From Stenotrophomonas acidaminiphila (GTDB taxonomy: Bacteria; Pseudomonadota; Gammaproteobacteria; Xanthomonadales; Xanthomonadaceae): a stretch of DNA of 64,000 nucleotides. Shown here piece by piece: positions 9,773-19,258 of the stretch. The position numbers were made by a program, and so were the translations under genes. Each line of letters opens with the position of its first letter. Within the stretch, counting starts at the first letter, position 1. The stretch spans positions 2,712,501 to 2,776,500 of the forward strand of contig CP019797.1 in assembly GCA_002951995.1 (NCBI GenBank), in the 5' to 3' direction. The notes under the pieces are model-generated. The model ran no database searches. It was not told the origin of the DNA and was given only the letters and a program-made list of their open reading frames with translations.

Positions 9773-10447
9773 TCAAAGTAGCGTGCAATCCTTCAGGATC
9801 GGACTACCCACCATCAGACCCGAACCGACGCACTCAACCGTGATGTGCTGGCCCTTCTGCAGCCCAGCAGCAACATCCTGGGGAACGCCACGCGCGTGGA
9901 TGGACTGGAACGGATTACCCGTTTCCATTTCCACATAGACTTCATCCGTGAAGTCCTTGTTGATGCCGACGACATTTCCCGATACGGCAAGAACCTTGCC
10001 CTTGTATTCGTTGTCTGCCGCCACTTCGTTTGCCTCATAGGCGGCAAACAGCCGATCCGCCGAAACTTCCAGGGCGGGCTGCGCCTGCGGCGCGGAGGCG
10101 AGCTCCGACTCCGAGGCTTCCGCCTGGACTTCCTCAGCCGCCATCTTGCGCTCGGCGTAGTCCTTGTAGCTGCCGCTGCTCAGAGCGGCGCCGAATATGG
10201 CCAGCCCAATGAAATAAACGATCGGCGAGACGATCACGGAACTCAACAGGGGGATCAAACCACCCACGGTACGGCCACGCGCCATGACCACGATGGCCAG
10301 GATGAACGCAACAAGGTTCAGCGTCCCACCGACGAAAAGACCAACGCCTGGAATGGGCAACAGGAAGAGAACCCAGGCGATCACCAGCGTGATCCACGTG
10401 GCTTTGATGGGGGCCGGCTTGGCTTGAACAGGGGTGGTGCTGGACAT
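9773..10447 (-). CDS. Membrane protein with C-terminal OB-fold (tRNA_anti-like) domain
   Basis: 224 residues. The N-terminal part has two or three hydrophobic helices (about 17-35, 41-56 and 62-87). An acidic, Ala/Glu-rich linker (95-128) follows, then a domain from about residue 130 (LFAAYEANEVAADNEYKGK, then a V/I-rich beta pattern) that resembles the tRNA_anti-like OB-fold family. That family name reflects fold only; nucleic-acid binding is not implied. The start ATG 10447 precedes a hydrophilic 16-residue leader. Base composition is a little lower in GC than flanking genes, compatible with acquired DNA. No functional context is visible. Confidence 0.75.
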   Translation of the reverse strand: MSSTTPVQAKPAPIKATWITLVIAWVLFLLPIPGVGLFVGGTLNLVAFILAIVVMARGRTVGGLIPLLSSVIVSPIVYFIGLAIFGAALSSGSYKDYAERKMAAEEVQAEASESELASAPQAQPALEVSADRLFAAYEANEVAADNEYKGKVLAVSGNVVGINKDFTDEVYVEMETGNPFQSIHARGVPQDVAAGLQKGQHITVECVGSGLMVGSPILKDCTLL

Positions 10448-10918
10448 TCGGTGTGCTCGCTCTTGGGTCAATGGTCGGGGTCGATCCGCGCGACGCATCC
10501 CGCGATGCCTTCGTGGCATGCGGGACAACCAACAATTGGCCGCTCCCCAGCGGCTACACGGACAGGCGGATTCTATCCGCATTCCACTGATCGGCCGCAG
10601 TTCCAACCGAACGCGTGCTGGCACCGAGTACCTCCCGGGCGTTGCGAAGCAAGCACCCGTTGTCGTCGTCCAGCCCGAAGGGCACCGCGAGACCCATCTG
10701 CCCCCCGGAGCAGGGCGCACGTTCTCCAGGCCGCCCGCGATTCACCAGCACGTCGGAGAGCCGCAGCCGAATTCAGACAGCAGCGTGTAACCAGCGTTCC
10801 CTGGCCTTGGGCGTCGTACTCTCCACCCTGCATTACCGTCCTTCGCGCCCGTGCCCACTATCAGGCGGAGTAACGTCACACAGTCGCGCCGCCGAAGCGC
10901 CTGGTGCGCTTCCACAAC
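10448..10918. other. Intergenic stretch, no supported gene
   Basis: 471 bp between the OB-domain gene and the end of cysB. Several short minus-strand frames exist (for example 10554-10751), but none has a start with ribosome site, a family signature or consistent codon use. It could be the remnant of a lost gene; nothing firm can be assigned. Confidence 0.5.
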
Positions 10919-11901
10919 TCAGTTGGTGATGGTCTGGGTCAGCGCTTCCCAGCTCGGTGGCACCGGCCAGTCGGCCTCTTGGTTGCCGTCCAGCACGCGC
11001 CGCAGGTCGCGCTTGTCGATCTGCGGCGCCAGCACATGCACTAGTTCCAGCGCGTAGTCGCGCAGCACCCGGTCGCGCGGCAGCACCGCCCAGGCGGTGC
11101 ATTCGGGATCGCCGCCGGCGCCGGCCAGGCGCGCAGGTCGCTGTCGCCGGCGCTGACCGCCATTTCCGCCAGCAGGCCCACGCCCAGGCCGGTACGCACG
11201 TAGGTCTTGATCAGGTCGGCGTCGAGCGCGGTCAAGGCCAGGTCCGGTTCCAGCCCCTGCGCGGCGAAGGCGCGGCGCAGCGAGGAACTGGGCCGGGTCG
11301 AGGATTCGTAGCTGATCAACGGGTGCGCCGCGAGCGCGGCCATGTCCGGCTGGCGCCCGGCGCGGTCCAGTGCGTGCCCACGCGGCACCAGCACCAGCCG
11401 CCGCCAGCGGTACAGCGGCACCGCGATACCGGTGCTCGGTTCGCCACCGGCGGTACTGACGATGGCGATGTCGGCGTCGCCCTGGCTGAGCAGGTCCAGC
11501 GCATCGCTCTCGGCCGCCTGCTGCAGGTGCACGCTGACCTGCGGGTAGGCCTGCTTGATCCGCGCCACCGCCGGCGGCAGCACGAACCGCGCCTGGGTGT
11601 GGGTGGTGGTCAGCACCAGCTGGCCGTGGCTCTCGCGGCGCTGGTTGGCGGCATAGGTGCGGATGTTGTTGGCTTCGGCCAGTACCAGCCGCGCCCGCGC
11701 GATCACTTCCCCGCCGGCCGGGGTCACCGACTCCAGGCTGCGCCCCTTGCGCACGAACAGCAGGAAACCCAGCTCGTCCTCCAACTGTTTGAGCTGCTTG
11801 GACAGCCCCGGCTGGGTGGCGTGCACCCGCGTGGCCGCCAGCGTGATGTTCAGCTCGGCGTCGGCGATTGCCACCAGGTAGCGCAGTTGGGTCAGGGTCA
11901 T
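10919..11901 (-). CDS. cysB: LysR-family cysteine regulon activator CysB, C-terminus frameshifted
   Basis: Transcriptional activator expected to drive the cys genes in response to N-acetylserine. The N-terminal winged helix-turn-helix starts MTLTQLRYLVAIAD and includes ATQPGLSKQLKQLEDELG; the effector domain follows with the CysB-typical TTTHTQARFVLP. The first frame runs off course at about 11105; the second supplies the expected end (ECTAWAVLPRDRVLRDYALE ... TITN). Adding one C to the three at minus-strand 11107-11105 gives one 327-residue protein, normal for CysB. As printed, the last 60 or so residues would be replaced by a shorter wrong tail. It is divergent from cysG and cysK, its expected targets. 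Confidence 0.9.
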
Positions 11902-11993
11902 CGGGGGCGGGACGATGGCTCGGCGGGGACCGACCCACTGTAGGGCAGATCGCAGGGGCTACTTATAACCGAAAGTAATCTGTAAGGCGGGGC
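11902..11993. promoter_or_regulatory. Divergent cysB / cysG promoter region
   Basis: 92 bp between divergent starts. A short AT-rich core (ACTTATAACCGAAAGTAATC, 11961-11980) contains TATAAC and TAATCT, both plausible -10 elements facing right, and CTTA/TAAG flanks at 11962 and 11982 form a loose inverted repeat. It is a reasonable place for CysB autoregulation. No mapped site; inferred from position and composition. Confidence 0.45.
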
Positions 11994-13526
11994 ATGTCAT
12001 TTCCGGGCGGCCCGGGCCGGGACTACGGTCAGCATCCCTGCCCCGACCGCTGCCCTCCCCGCCTTGGACGCCCCCTGTTCCCGCTGTTTGCCGATCTCAA
12101 CGGCCGTGCCGTGCTGGTGGTCGGGGGCGGCGCGGTGGCCGGGCGCAAGGTCGAGGCACTGCTGCACGCCGGCGCGCGGCCGCGGGTCGGCGCACCGTAC
12201 CTGTCGCCGCCGCTGCGGGAGCTGGCCGAGGCCGGCCGCATCGACTGGCTGCCCGGCCTGTTCGACACGCGCTGGCTGGCCGAAGACGTGTGGCTGGTGA
12301 TCGCCGCCACCGACACGGGCGCGGTCAACCAGGCGGTCGCGCGCGCGGCCGAAGCACAGCGGTTGTTCGTGAACGTGGTCGACGACGCCCAGCTGTCGCG
12401 CTTCCACGTACCGGCGGTGGTCGAGCGCGGCGCGCTGCAGATCGCCGTTTCCAGCGGCGGCGCCGCGCCGATGGTGGCGCGGCAGGTGCGCCGCCGGCTG
12501 GAGGAGCTGTTCGACGGCGCCTGGGGCCAGCTGACCGCACTGGCCGGGCGCCACCGCCCGGCGATCCGCGCACGCTTCCCGGACACCGCCGCGCGGCGCC
12601 GGTTCTTCGACCGCCTGCTCGATGGCCCGGTGCTGGATCTGCTGCGCCGCCAGCGCCCCGCCGACGCCGAATCCGCGCTGCGCCAGGCCATGGCCGACGA
12701 ACCGCCGGCAACGGCCGGCTCGGTGGTGCTGGTCGGCGCCGGTTCCGGCGACCCCGGCCTGCTCACCCTGGCCGCGCTGCGGGCGCTCAACCAGGCCGAC
12801 GTGATCCTGCACGACCGGCTGGTCAGCGCCGACGTGCTGCAGCTGGCCCGCCGCGACGCCGACCGCATCGAAGTCGGCAAGTCCGCGCGCGGCCACAGCA
12901 CCCGCCAGGAGCACATCCACGCGCTGATGCTGGAACACGCCCGCGCCGGCCGCCGCGTGGTCCGGCTCAAGGGCGGCGACGCATTCGTGTTCGGCCGCGG
13001 CGGCGAGGAACTGCAGTTCCTGCGCGCGCACGGCATTGCCTACGAGGTGGTACCGGGCATCACCGCCGCGCTGGCCTGCGCCGCGCACGCCGGCATCCCG
13101 CTCACCCATCGCGACCACGCCCAGCAGCTGCGGCTGGTCACCGCGCATTGCCGCGAATCGCTGGACACGCTCGACTGGCATGCGCTGGCCGCGCCACGGC
13201 AGACCCTGGTGTTCTACATGGGCGTGGCCGCGCTGGCGCGGATCCAGGCGCAGCTGCTCGACGCCGGGCTGCCCGCCGCCACACCGTTCGCGCTGGTGGA
13301 AAACGGCTCGCGCCCCGGCCAGCGCGTGGTCAGCGGGCACCTGCGGCACCTGGCCGACGCCGCCGCCACGCATGCGGTGCAGTCGCCGGCACTGCTGGTC
13401 GTCGGCGAGGTGGCCGCGCTGGCGGACGAACTGCACTGGTTCGGCCAGGCGCCATTGCCGGCCACCCCGCACGCACCCTCACCTTCAGCAAAGACGGCGT
13501 CGCCGACACTGGCCGACGCCGCCTGA
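11994..13526 (+). CDS. cysG: Siroheme synthase CysG (oxidase/ferrochelatase + uroporphyrinogen-III methyltransferase)
   Basis: Makes siroheme for sulfite reductase. The N-terminal half is a Rossmann dehydrogenase/chelatase ([13 protein letters not shown]). The C-terminal half is an S-adenosylmethionine methyltransferase with [29 protein letters not shown] and [10 protein letters not shown]. The 510-residue frame starts at ATG 11994, preceded by AAGGCGGGG, but the first 26 residues are Pro/Gly/Cys-rich and unlike the family. One extra C in the run at 12071-12075 would create a more usual N-terminus (TTG at 12064, [12 protein letters not shown]). The start is therefore uncertain. Followed 20 bp later by cysK. 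Confidence 0.93.
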   Translation: MSFPGGPGRDYGQHPCPDRCPPRLGRPLFPLFADLNGRAVLVVGGGAVAGRKVEALLHAGARPRVGAPYLSPPLRELAEAGRIDWLPGLFDTRWLAEDVWLVIAATDTGAVNQAVARAAEAQRLFVNVVDDAQLSRFHVPAVVERGALQIAVSSGGAAPMVARQVRRRLEELFDGAWGQLTALAGRHRPAIRARFPDTAARRRFFDRLLDGPVLDLLRRQRPADAESALRQAMADEPPATAGSVVLVGAGSGDPGLLTLAALRALNQADVILHDRLVSADVLQLARRDADRIEVGKSARGHSTRQEHIHALMLEHARAGRRVVRLKGGDAFVFGRGGEELQFLRAHGIAYEVVPGITAALACAAHAGIPLTHRDHAQQLRLVTAHCRESLDTLDWHALAAPRQTLVFYMGVAALARIQAQLLDAGLPAATPFALVENGSRPGQRVVSGHLRHLADAAATHAVQSPALLVVGEVAALADELHWFGQAPLPATPHAPSPSAKTASPTLADAA

Positions 13527-13546
13527 TTCCCTTCCAGGAGATCCCC

Positions 13547-14506
13547 ATGGCCATCTACAACAGCATCCTCGACACCGTCGGCAACACCCCGGTGGTCAAG
13601 CTCAACCGCCTGGCGCCGGCCGGGGTGGACGTCTACGTCAAGGTCGAGTCGTTCAACCCCGGCGGCTCGGTCAAGGACCGCCTGGCGCTGGCGATCGTGC
13701 TCGACGCCGAGAAGCGCGGCGTGCTCAAGCCCGGCGACACCATCGTCGAGGCCACCTCGGGCAACACCGGCGTCGCCCTGGCCATGGTCGCGGCCGCGCG
13801 TGGCTACAAGTTCGTCGCGGTAATGACCGAGACGTTCTCGGTGGAACGCCGCAAGGCGATGCGCGCCTACGGCGCCAAGGTGATCCTGACCCCGGCCGCG
13901 GCGCGCGGCACCGGCATGGTGGAGAAGGCGAAGGAACTGGCCGCCAAACACGGCTGGTTCCTGGCCAGCCAGTTCGCCAACCCGGCCAACCCGGCCTATC
14001 ACCGCAACACCACCGCGGCCGAGATCCTGCGCGACTTCGCCGGCCGGCGCCTGGACTACTTCGTCAGCGGCTGGGGCACCGGCGGCACCCTGACCGGCGT
14101 CGGCGAGGTGTTGAAGCTGGCGCGCCCGGACACCCGCATCATCGCCACCGAGCCGGCCGGCGCCGCGCTGCTCAAGGGCGACGAGTGGAAGCCGCACAAG
14201 ATCCAGGGCTGGACCCCGGATTTCCTGCCGGCGGTGCTCAACCGCAACGTCCACGACGCGCTGTATGCGGTGCAGGACGAGCGCGCGATCGAGACCTCGC
14301 GCCGGCTGGCCGCCGAGGAAGGCATTTTCGTCGGCATCTCGGCCGGCGCCACCGCCGCCACCGCGCTGGAAGTGGCCGCCACGGCACCGGCCGGCTCGGT
14401 GATCCTGGCCATGCTGCCCGACACCGGGGAGCGCTACTTCTCCACCCCGCTGTTCGCCGACATCAACGAAGGCAGCGACGACGACTGGCTGGCCGGCCTG
14501 CCGTAA
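13547..14506 (+). CDS. cysK: Cysteine synthase A (O-acetylserine sulfhydrylase)
   Basis: Pyridoxal-phosphate enzyme condensing O-acetylserine with sulfide to cysteine, the last step of the pathway. 319 residues, normal length. The PLP lysine is K43 in NPGGSVKDR; the substrate loop TSGNTG is at about 70-75 and the phosphate-binding GTGGT near 178-182. An AGGAG ribosome site lies six bases before ATG 13547. Probably co-transcribed with cysG; a terminator hairpin follows. Confidence 0.97.
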   Translation: MAIYNSILDTVGNTPVVKLNRLAPAGVDVYVKVESFNPGGSVKDRLALAIVLDAEKRGVLKPGDTIVEATSGNTGVALAMVAAARGYKFVAVMTETFSVERRKAMRAYGAKVILTPAAARGTGMVEKAKELAAKHGWFLASQFANPANPAYHRNTTAAEILRDFAGRRLDYFVSGWGTGGTLTGVGEVLKLARPDTRIIATEPAGAALLKGDEWKPHKIQGWTPDFLPAVLNRNVHDALYAVQDERAIETSRRLAAEEGIFVGISAGATAATALEVAATAPAGSVILAMLPDTGERYFSTPLFADINEGSDDDWLAGLP

Positions 14507-14536
14507 GCCCGGCGCCCCGCCTCCCGCCCCCCGCAC

Positions 14537-14558
14537 AAGGCCGCCCCCGGGCGGCCTT
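14537..14558 (+). terminator. Intrinsic terminator after cysK
   Basis: Arms AAGGCCGCCC and GGGCGGCCTT with a CC loop, 30 bp after the cysK stop, followed by GCTGCTT rather than a strong T-tract. The same ten-base arms recur at 36889-36910. Confidence 0.7.
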
Positions 14559-14679
14559 GCTGCTTGCGGGCGCCGCGTCGCAGCCGTGGAGACGGGCTTT
14601 CCTCAGACTTTGCCGCGGGCCGGCGCAAGCCGTGCACCCGTCACGTTTTGCTCATACATGGAAAGGGAAGATCGGGGGC

Positions 14680-15261
14680 ATGAACATCGACATCTGGCAC
14701 GGCGACATCACCACCCTGGACGTGGACGCCATCGTCAACGCGGCCAACGAGAGCCTGCTCGGCGGCGGCGGTGTCGACGGCGCGATTCACCGCGCGGCCG
14801 GGCCGGGCCTGCTGGCCGAATGCACGCGCCTGCCGGAGCTGCGCCCGGGCGTGCGCTGCCCGCCCGGCGAGGTCCGCGCCACCGGCGCCCATGCACTGCC
14901 GGCGCGCCATGTGTTCCACGCCGTCGGCCCGGTCTGGCAGGGTGGCCAGCGCGACGAGGCCGCGCTGCTGGCCAACTGCTACTGGCAGTCGCTCAGGCTG
15001 GCCGAACAGATGCGGCTGGAATCGATCGCCTTCCCGGCGATCAGCTGCGGCGTCTACGGCTACCCCATGCACCAGGCCGCGGCCATCGCCGTCACCGAAA
15101 CCGTGACCTGGCAGAAGAGCCACGCACGGCCGGTGCGCATCGTGCTGGTGGCCTACAACACCGCCACCTTCAAGGCCTACCAGCAGGCGCTGGCGGTCGC
15201 GGGGCAGGCAGGGCCGGCGTTCCCGTCGATGGACGATCCGCTGCCGTCGTTCGCGCGCTGA
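14680..15261 (+). CDS. Macrodomain protein, O-acetyl-ADP-ribose deacetylase type
   Basis: 193-residue single-domain protein of the MacroD/YmdB type, which hydrolyses O-acetyl-ADP-ribose or removes ADP-ribose from acidic residues. Family signatures: DAIVNAANESLLGGGGVDGA (residues 16-35, binding the distal ribose and diphosphate) and AISCGVYGYP (120-129), where many relatives have ISTG. The tail after about 175 is Pro-rich and non-conserved. No sirtuin or ADP-ribosyltransferase gene is nearby, so the physiological substrate is unknown. Confidence 0.93.
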   Translation: MNIDIWHGDITTLDVDAIVNAANESLLGGGGVDGAIHRAAGPGLLAECTRLPELRPGVRCPPGEVRATGAHALPARHVFHAVGPVWQGGQRDEAALLANCYWQSLRLAEQMRLESIAFPAISCGVYGYPMHQAAAIAVTETVTWQKSHARPVRIVLVAYNTATFKAYQQALAVAGQAGPAFPSMDDPLPSFAR

Positions 15262-15400
15262 CCGGCTGCGGGATCGTTCCCATGCCATCGCCCGCCGCTG
15301 CAGTGCATTTCCTGGAGAGCGAGGCAACGCCCCGCCGGACCTTTCCGGCAACGCCACCGCGGGCGATCCCCAACGTTGCGGAACCTTGCGACCGCGTGTC

Positions 15401-15424
15401 GTAGATGCGGGGCTTGCCCCGCAT
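15401..15424 (+). repeat. GTAG-headed REP palindrome
   Basis: GTAG head followed by arms ATGCGGGGC and CCCCGCAT around TTG, in the 370-bp gap after the macrodomain gene. An identical 24-bp element lies at 28391-28414. The arrangement (GTAG head plus short GC palindrome) matches the SMAG-type REPs described in Stenotrophomonas, which are moved by REP-associated tyrosine transposases; no such transposase is in this window. The rest of 15262-15580 shows no gene. Confidence 0.85.
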
Positions 15425-15580
15425 GGAGCTTTCCCTGCGAAGGCCCGCTGGGCGTTGCCTGGCGCTACGGCGCCCCGCGGAGACGTTGGCGGGTGCCCCG
15501 CTGGCGCAGGGCCGCAGAAGCTGCGCCATCTGCGCACCACGGGCCCGGTCCTGTCTGGCCCTGGGCCTGCTCGCAAATGA

Positions 15581-15605
15581 AAACGCCGGCGCAGGGCCGG
15601 CGTTT
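15581..15605 (-). terminator. Intrinsic terminator after the aldolase gene
   Basis: Arms AAACGCCGGC and GCCGGCGTTT with a five-base loop; on the minus strand the hairpin runs into TTTTCATTTG. It sits 26 bp beyond the stop of the aldolase gene. Confidence 0.85.
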
Positions 15606-15631
15606 CCACGTCCATCAGCGTCAGGCGGCGA

Positions 15632-16636
15632 TCAGCCTTCCCACTTGCCCAGCGCGGCCAGGCCGTTCTCGCGGGCGCGCTCGTAAACGGTCTTCTGCGC
15701 GGCGGCGTAGTTGCCCTGCATGTCCTGGGCCCACAGCTTCAGCGCGGCCTGCTGCATGGCGCGGCCGTAGGAGAAGCTCAGCGGCCACGGCAGCTTGTCG
15801 AGCTGGTTCATGGCGTTCAGGTGCGCGGTCGACTGTTCGTCGCTCTGGCCGCCGGACAGGAACACCACGCCCGGCAGGATCGCCGGCACGGTGCTCTTCA
15901 GGCACATCACGGTGGCTTCGGCCACTTCCTCGACGTCGGCCTGCTCGTCGCAGTCCTTGCCGGAGATGACCATCGAAGCCTTCAGGATGGTGCCTTCCAG
16001 CAGCACGTTCTGCTGGTACAGCGCGTCGAACAGCGAGCGCAGGGTGGCTTCGGTGACTTCGTAGCAGGTCTCGATGTCGTGGTCGCCATCCATGATCACT
16101 TCCGGCTCGACCATCGGCACCAGGCCGCATTCCTGGCACAGCGCGGCATAGCGGGCCAGCGCGTGCGCGTTGGACTCGATGCAGGTGCCCGACGGGATGC
16201 TCTCGCCGATGTTGATGACCGCGCGCCACTTGGCGAAGCGGGCGCCGAGCTTGTAGTACTCCTGCAGGCGCTCGCGCAGGCCGTCCAGGCCTTCGGTGAC
16301 CAGCTCGCCCGGGCAGCCGGCAAGCGGGTGCGCGCCCTTGTCGACCTTGATGCCCGGGATCATGCCGTGGTCGGCCATGTACTTGGCGAACGGCACGCCG
16401 TCGCGGGTGCTCTGGCGGATGGTTTCGTCGTACAGGATCGCGCCGGAAATATGTTCGTTGAGCTTCGGCGTGGTCAGCAGCAGCTCGCGGTAGGCACGGC
16501 GGTTCTCTTCGGTATTCTCGATGCCGACGCTGGCGAAGCGCTTGGCGATCGTGCCGGTGGATTCGTCGATGGCGATGATGCCCTTGCCCGGGGCGACCAT
16601 GGCCTGGGCGGTTTCAGCCAGCAGTTCGATGCTCAT
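15632..16636 (-). CDS. Fructose-bisphosphate aldolase, class I
   Basis: Cleaves fructose 1,6-bisphosphate to dihydroxyacetone phosphate and glyceraldehyde 3-phosphate by a Schiff-base mechanism. 334 residues; the class I active-site segment is LLEGTILKAS with the Schiff-base lysine at K219, and the N-terminal GKGIIAIDES is typical of the class. Class I enzymes are metal-independent; no class II aldolase is in this window. The upstream frame extension is rejected because the conserved protein begins MSIELLAETA. It lies downstream of pyk in the same orientation with a 164-bp gap. Confidence 0.97.
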   Translation of the reverse strand: MSIELLAETAQAMVAPGKGIIAIDESTGTIAKRFASVGIENTEENRRAYRELLLTTPKLNEHISGAILYDETIRQSTRDGVPFAKYMADHGMIPGIKVDKGAHPLAGCPGELVTEGLDGLRERLQEYYKLGARFAKWRAVINIGESIPSGTCIESNAHALARYAALCQECGLVPMVEPEVIMDGDHDIETCYEVTEATLRSLFDALYQQNVLLEGTILKASMVISGKDCDEQADVEEVAEATVMCLKSTVPAILPGVVFLSGGQSDEQSTAHLNAMNQLDKLPWPLSFSYGRAMQQAALKLWAQDMQGNYAAAQKTVYERARENGLAALGKWEG

Positions 16637-16800
16637 GAAGTTCCTGTGACGGGGTGCGGGAAAACCCGGATTATAGCCCGCGGCCGTCGTTGCCCGGCCG
16701 TGAGGACGCGCTGGAACCGGTTTCAATCCGTCCGCCAGGACAAATCCTGTCCACTGCAGTCATGCACGGGCCATCGCGGTGGCCCGTGCACGCAGATCCG

Positions 16801-18267
16801 TCAGAGCTCGCCCAGCCCGCTGGCGCGGCCGTCGCTGCCCACTTCGAGCAGGCGCAGGGTATTGGTGGCGCCATGGGTTTCCATGTGCTCGCCGCTGGTG
16901 AACACCACGCGGTCGCCGGCCTGCAGCAGGCCGGCCTCGACCAGCAGGCGGATGCTGCCGCGCGCCGCCTCGCGCGGGGTGAAGCCGCGGCTGTCGAAAT
17001 TGATCGGGAACACATCGCGCATCAGCGCCATCTGCCGGCGCGCACCGTCATGCCGGGTGACCGCATAGATCGGCGCCTTGGCCCGGAACCGCGACAGGTA
17101 GCGCGCGGTGCCGCCGGATTCGGTCATCGCCACGATCGCGCGCACGCCCACGTGCTGGGACAGGAACATGGTGGCCATGGCGATGGCCTGGTCGGCGCGC
17201 TCCAGGTTGCGCGGCGAGGCATTGAAATCGGTCTCGGTCTGGAACTGGCGCTCGGCTCCCAGGCAGATGCGCGCCATCGCCTCGACCGCCTTGACCGGGT
17301 AGGCGCCGGCCGCGGTTTCGGCCGACAGCATCACCGCGTCGGTGCCGTCGATGACCGAGTTGGCCACGTCCAGCACTTCGGCACGGGTCGGGATCGGGCT
17401 TTCGACCATGGACTGCAGCATCTGCGTGGCGGTGATCACCACCTTGTTCTGCGCCAGCGCGGCCTTGATGATCTTCTTCTGCAGGCCGGGCAGTTCGGCG
17501 TCGCCGATCTCCACGCCCAGGTCGCCGCGGGCGACCATCACCACGTCGCTGGCCTCGACGATCTCCTCCAGGTTCTCGATCGCCTCGGTACGTTCGATCT
17601 TGGACACCAGCGCCGCGTCGCAGCCGTGCTGGCGGGCGATCGCGCGGGCGTCGTTCATGTCCTGCGCGTTGCGGCAGAACGAGACGGCGATGAAGTCCAC
17701 GCCGATCTTCGCCACGATGCCGATCAGTTCCTTGTCGCGCTCGGTGAGCGCACCCAGCGACAGGCCGCCGCCCTGCTTGTTCAGGCCCTTGCGGTCGGAC
17801 AGCACGCCGTCGTTGAGCACGCTGGTGACGATGCGCTCGCCCTGCACTTCCACCACCTGCAGCTGCATCAGGCCGTCGTCCAGCAGCAGCACGTCGCCGG
17901 GGCCCACGTCCTGCGGCAGGCCGAGGTAGCTCACGCCGACCTGGGTGGCGTCGCCGGGCGCCGCGTCGGCCCTGGCGATGAGGTCGAAGCGGTCGCCCAC
18001 CTTGAGCTGCACCCTGCCCTCGGCGAAGCGCTCGATGCGGATCTTCGGGCCCGGCAGGTCGGCGAGGATGCCGACTTCCACGCCGACCCGGTTGGCGGCG
18101 GCGCGCACTTCGGCGGCACGCTTGGCCTGGCCGGACGGATCGCCATGCGAGAAGTTCAGGCGGACCACGTTGACACCGGCGCGGAACAGATCGTCGAGCA
18201 CGCCCGGCGCATCGGTGGCCGGTCCGAGGGTGGCGAGGATCTTGGTGCGGCGCTGGCGTTCGATCAT
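16801..18267 (-). CDS. pyk: Pyruvate kinase
   Basis: Transfers phosphate from phosphoenolpyruvate to ADP. 488 residues. Visible signatures: RRTKILATLGPAT at the N-terminus, NFSHG, the active-site segment around KIERTEAIENL (catalytic lysine in SKIE), ARGDLGVEI for Mg/K binding, and ITATQMLQSM. The C-terminal domain follows from about residue 350. The start ATG 18267 fits the conserved N-terminus. Same strand as pgk, gap and aldolase. Confidence 0.97.
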   Translation of the reverse strand: MIERQRRTKILATLGPATDAPGVLDDLFRAGVNVVRLNFSHGDPSGQAKRAAEVRAAANRVGVEVGILADLPGPKIRIERFAEGRVQLKVGDRFDLIARADAAPGDATQVGVSYLGLPQDVGPGDVLLLDDGLMQLQVVEVQGERIVTSVLNDGVLSDRKGLNKQGGGLSLGALTERDKELIGIVAKIGVDFIAVSFCRNAQDMNDARAIARQHGCDAALVSKIERTEAIENLEEIVEASDVVMVARGDLGVEIGDAELPGLQKKIIKAALAQNKVVITATQMLQSMVESPIPTRAEVLDVANSVIDGTDAVMLSAETAAGAYPVKAVEAMARICLGAERQFQTETDFNASPRNLERADQAIAMATMFLSQHVGVRAIVAMTESGGTARYLSRFRAKAPIYAVTRHDGARRQMALMRDVFPINFDSRGFTPREAARGSIRLLVEAGLLQAGDRVVFTSGEHMETHGATNTLRLLEVGSDGRASGLGEL

Positions 18268-18613
18268 GGTGCGAAAACTCCCTGAAAGGCCGCCGAAATT
18301 AGCATATCCAGTGCATGACAACGATGTCGCATACGATTTCAGAAGACACTTTCCACGCTGTCCCGCAGACAGGGCAGACAGCATGTCCGGACATCGCCCG
18401 CGCGTTGCCCGGCGCTGTCCGCCCGCCTATGCACAAGCGGACATGGATCGGTCGCGGACTGTCAGCAAGGGACAGCATGGTGGCCAGCCAGGACAACGCG
18501 CCGGCAATCACCGGCGCCTGCGACGCGCAGCTCGTGGACCGCGCCCAGCGCAACGCGTGCGCGGCGCGCGCGGGTTCAACGCACGCCGCGCGGCCTGCAT
18601 CGCCGCCATCGCA
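18268..18613. other. Intergenic stretch upstream of pyk, no supported gene
   Basis: 346 bp. The pyk promoter should lie at the left end; TATCCAGTGCATGACAACGA near 18303 is AT-richer than its surroundings. A minus-strand open frame (18299-18553) contains a CPVCG pair but has no other coding support. Nothing else is recognised. Confidence 0.5.
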
Positions 18614-19258
18614 TCAGCGCGACAGCAGCTGCTCCAGTTCGGCCGGCGTGCCGGCCAGTGATCCGGCACCGGCCGCGGTCAGTTCCTCGCGGCCACCGAA
18701 GCCCCACAGCACGCCGATGTTGCGCATGCCATGGTGGCGCGCGCCCTCGATGTCCATGCGCCGGTCGCCGATCATCCAGCACCGCGCCGGCGCCAGCAAC
18801 AAGCGCCGCAGCGCTTCGCCGATCAGTTCCGGCTTGTGGCTGCGCGCGCCGTCGGCGGTGGCGCCGATCACCGCCTCGAAGCAGCCACCGAACGGCAGGT
18901 GCTCGACGATCCGCCGCGCGTGCGGCTCGTTCTTGGCGGTGACCACCGCCAGCCGGTGGCCGGCGGCATGCAGCCCCTGCACCACCTCGCCGATGCCGGC
19001 GTAGACGTCATGCTCCTGCCAGCCGTGCAGTTCGAAGCGTTCGCGGTACAGCGCCACCGCCTGTTCGACGCGCTGCGCGTCGCCGAACAGCGGGGCGAAG
19101 CTGGTGCGCAGCGCCGGGCCGATCCAGCGGCGCAGCTCGGCCGGCGGCGGTACCGGCTGCTGCATCCGCTCCAGCGCGTAGGCCACGCAGCGGGTGATGC
19201 CGACGGCCGAATCGATCAGCGTGCCGTCGAGATCGAAAAACAGCACATCGCGGCTCAC
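18614..19258 (-). CDS. HAD-family phosphatase (phosphoglycolate phosphatase-like)
   Basis: 214-residue haloacid-dehalogenase hydrolase. Motif I is [11 protein letters not shown] near residues 6-16, motif II is VVTAKNEP, motif III lysine is in SHKPELI, and motif IV is [12 protein letters not shown]. The cap is helical, as in Gph-type enzymes. Phosphoglycolate is a plausible substrate but cannot be distinguished from other small phosphoesters by motif. The start is a GTG at 19258 overlapping the pgk stop by four bases (GTGA), so it is translated with pgk. Confidence 0.88.
   Translation of the reverse strand: MSRDVLFFDLDGTLIDSAVGITRCVAYALERMQQPVPPPAELRRWIGPALRTSFAPLFGDAQRVEQAVALYRERFELHGWQEHDVYAGIGEVVQGLHAAGHRLAVVTAKNEPHARRIVEHLPFGGCFEAVIGATADGARSHKPELIGEALRRLLLAPARCWMIGDRRMDIEGARHHGMRNIGVLWGFGGREELTAAGAGSLAGTPAELEQLLSR

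Noticed and set aside
10554..10751. Possible 65-residue protein upstream of the OB-domain gene
   Set aside because: No recognisable features; frame and codon use are not consistent with neighbours.
18299..18553. Short minus-strand frame with CPVCG before pyk
   Set aside because: A single CxxC pair is weak; no ribosome site or family resemblance, and it overlaps the probable pyk promoter.
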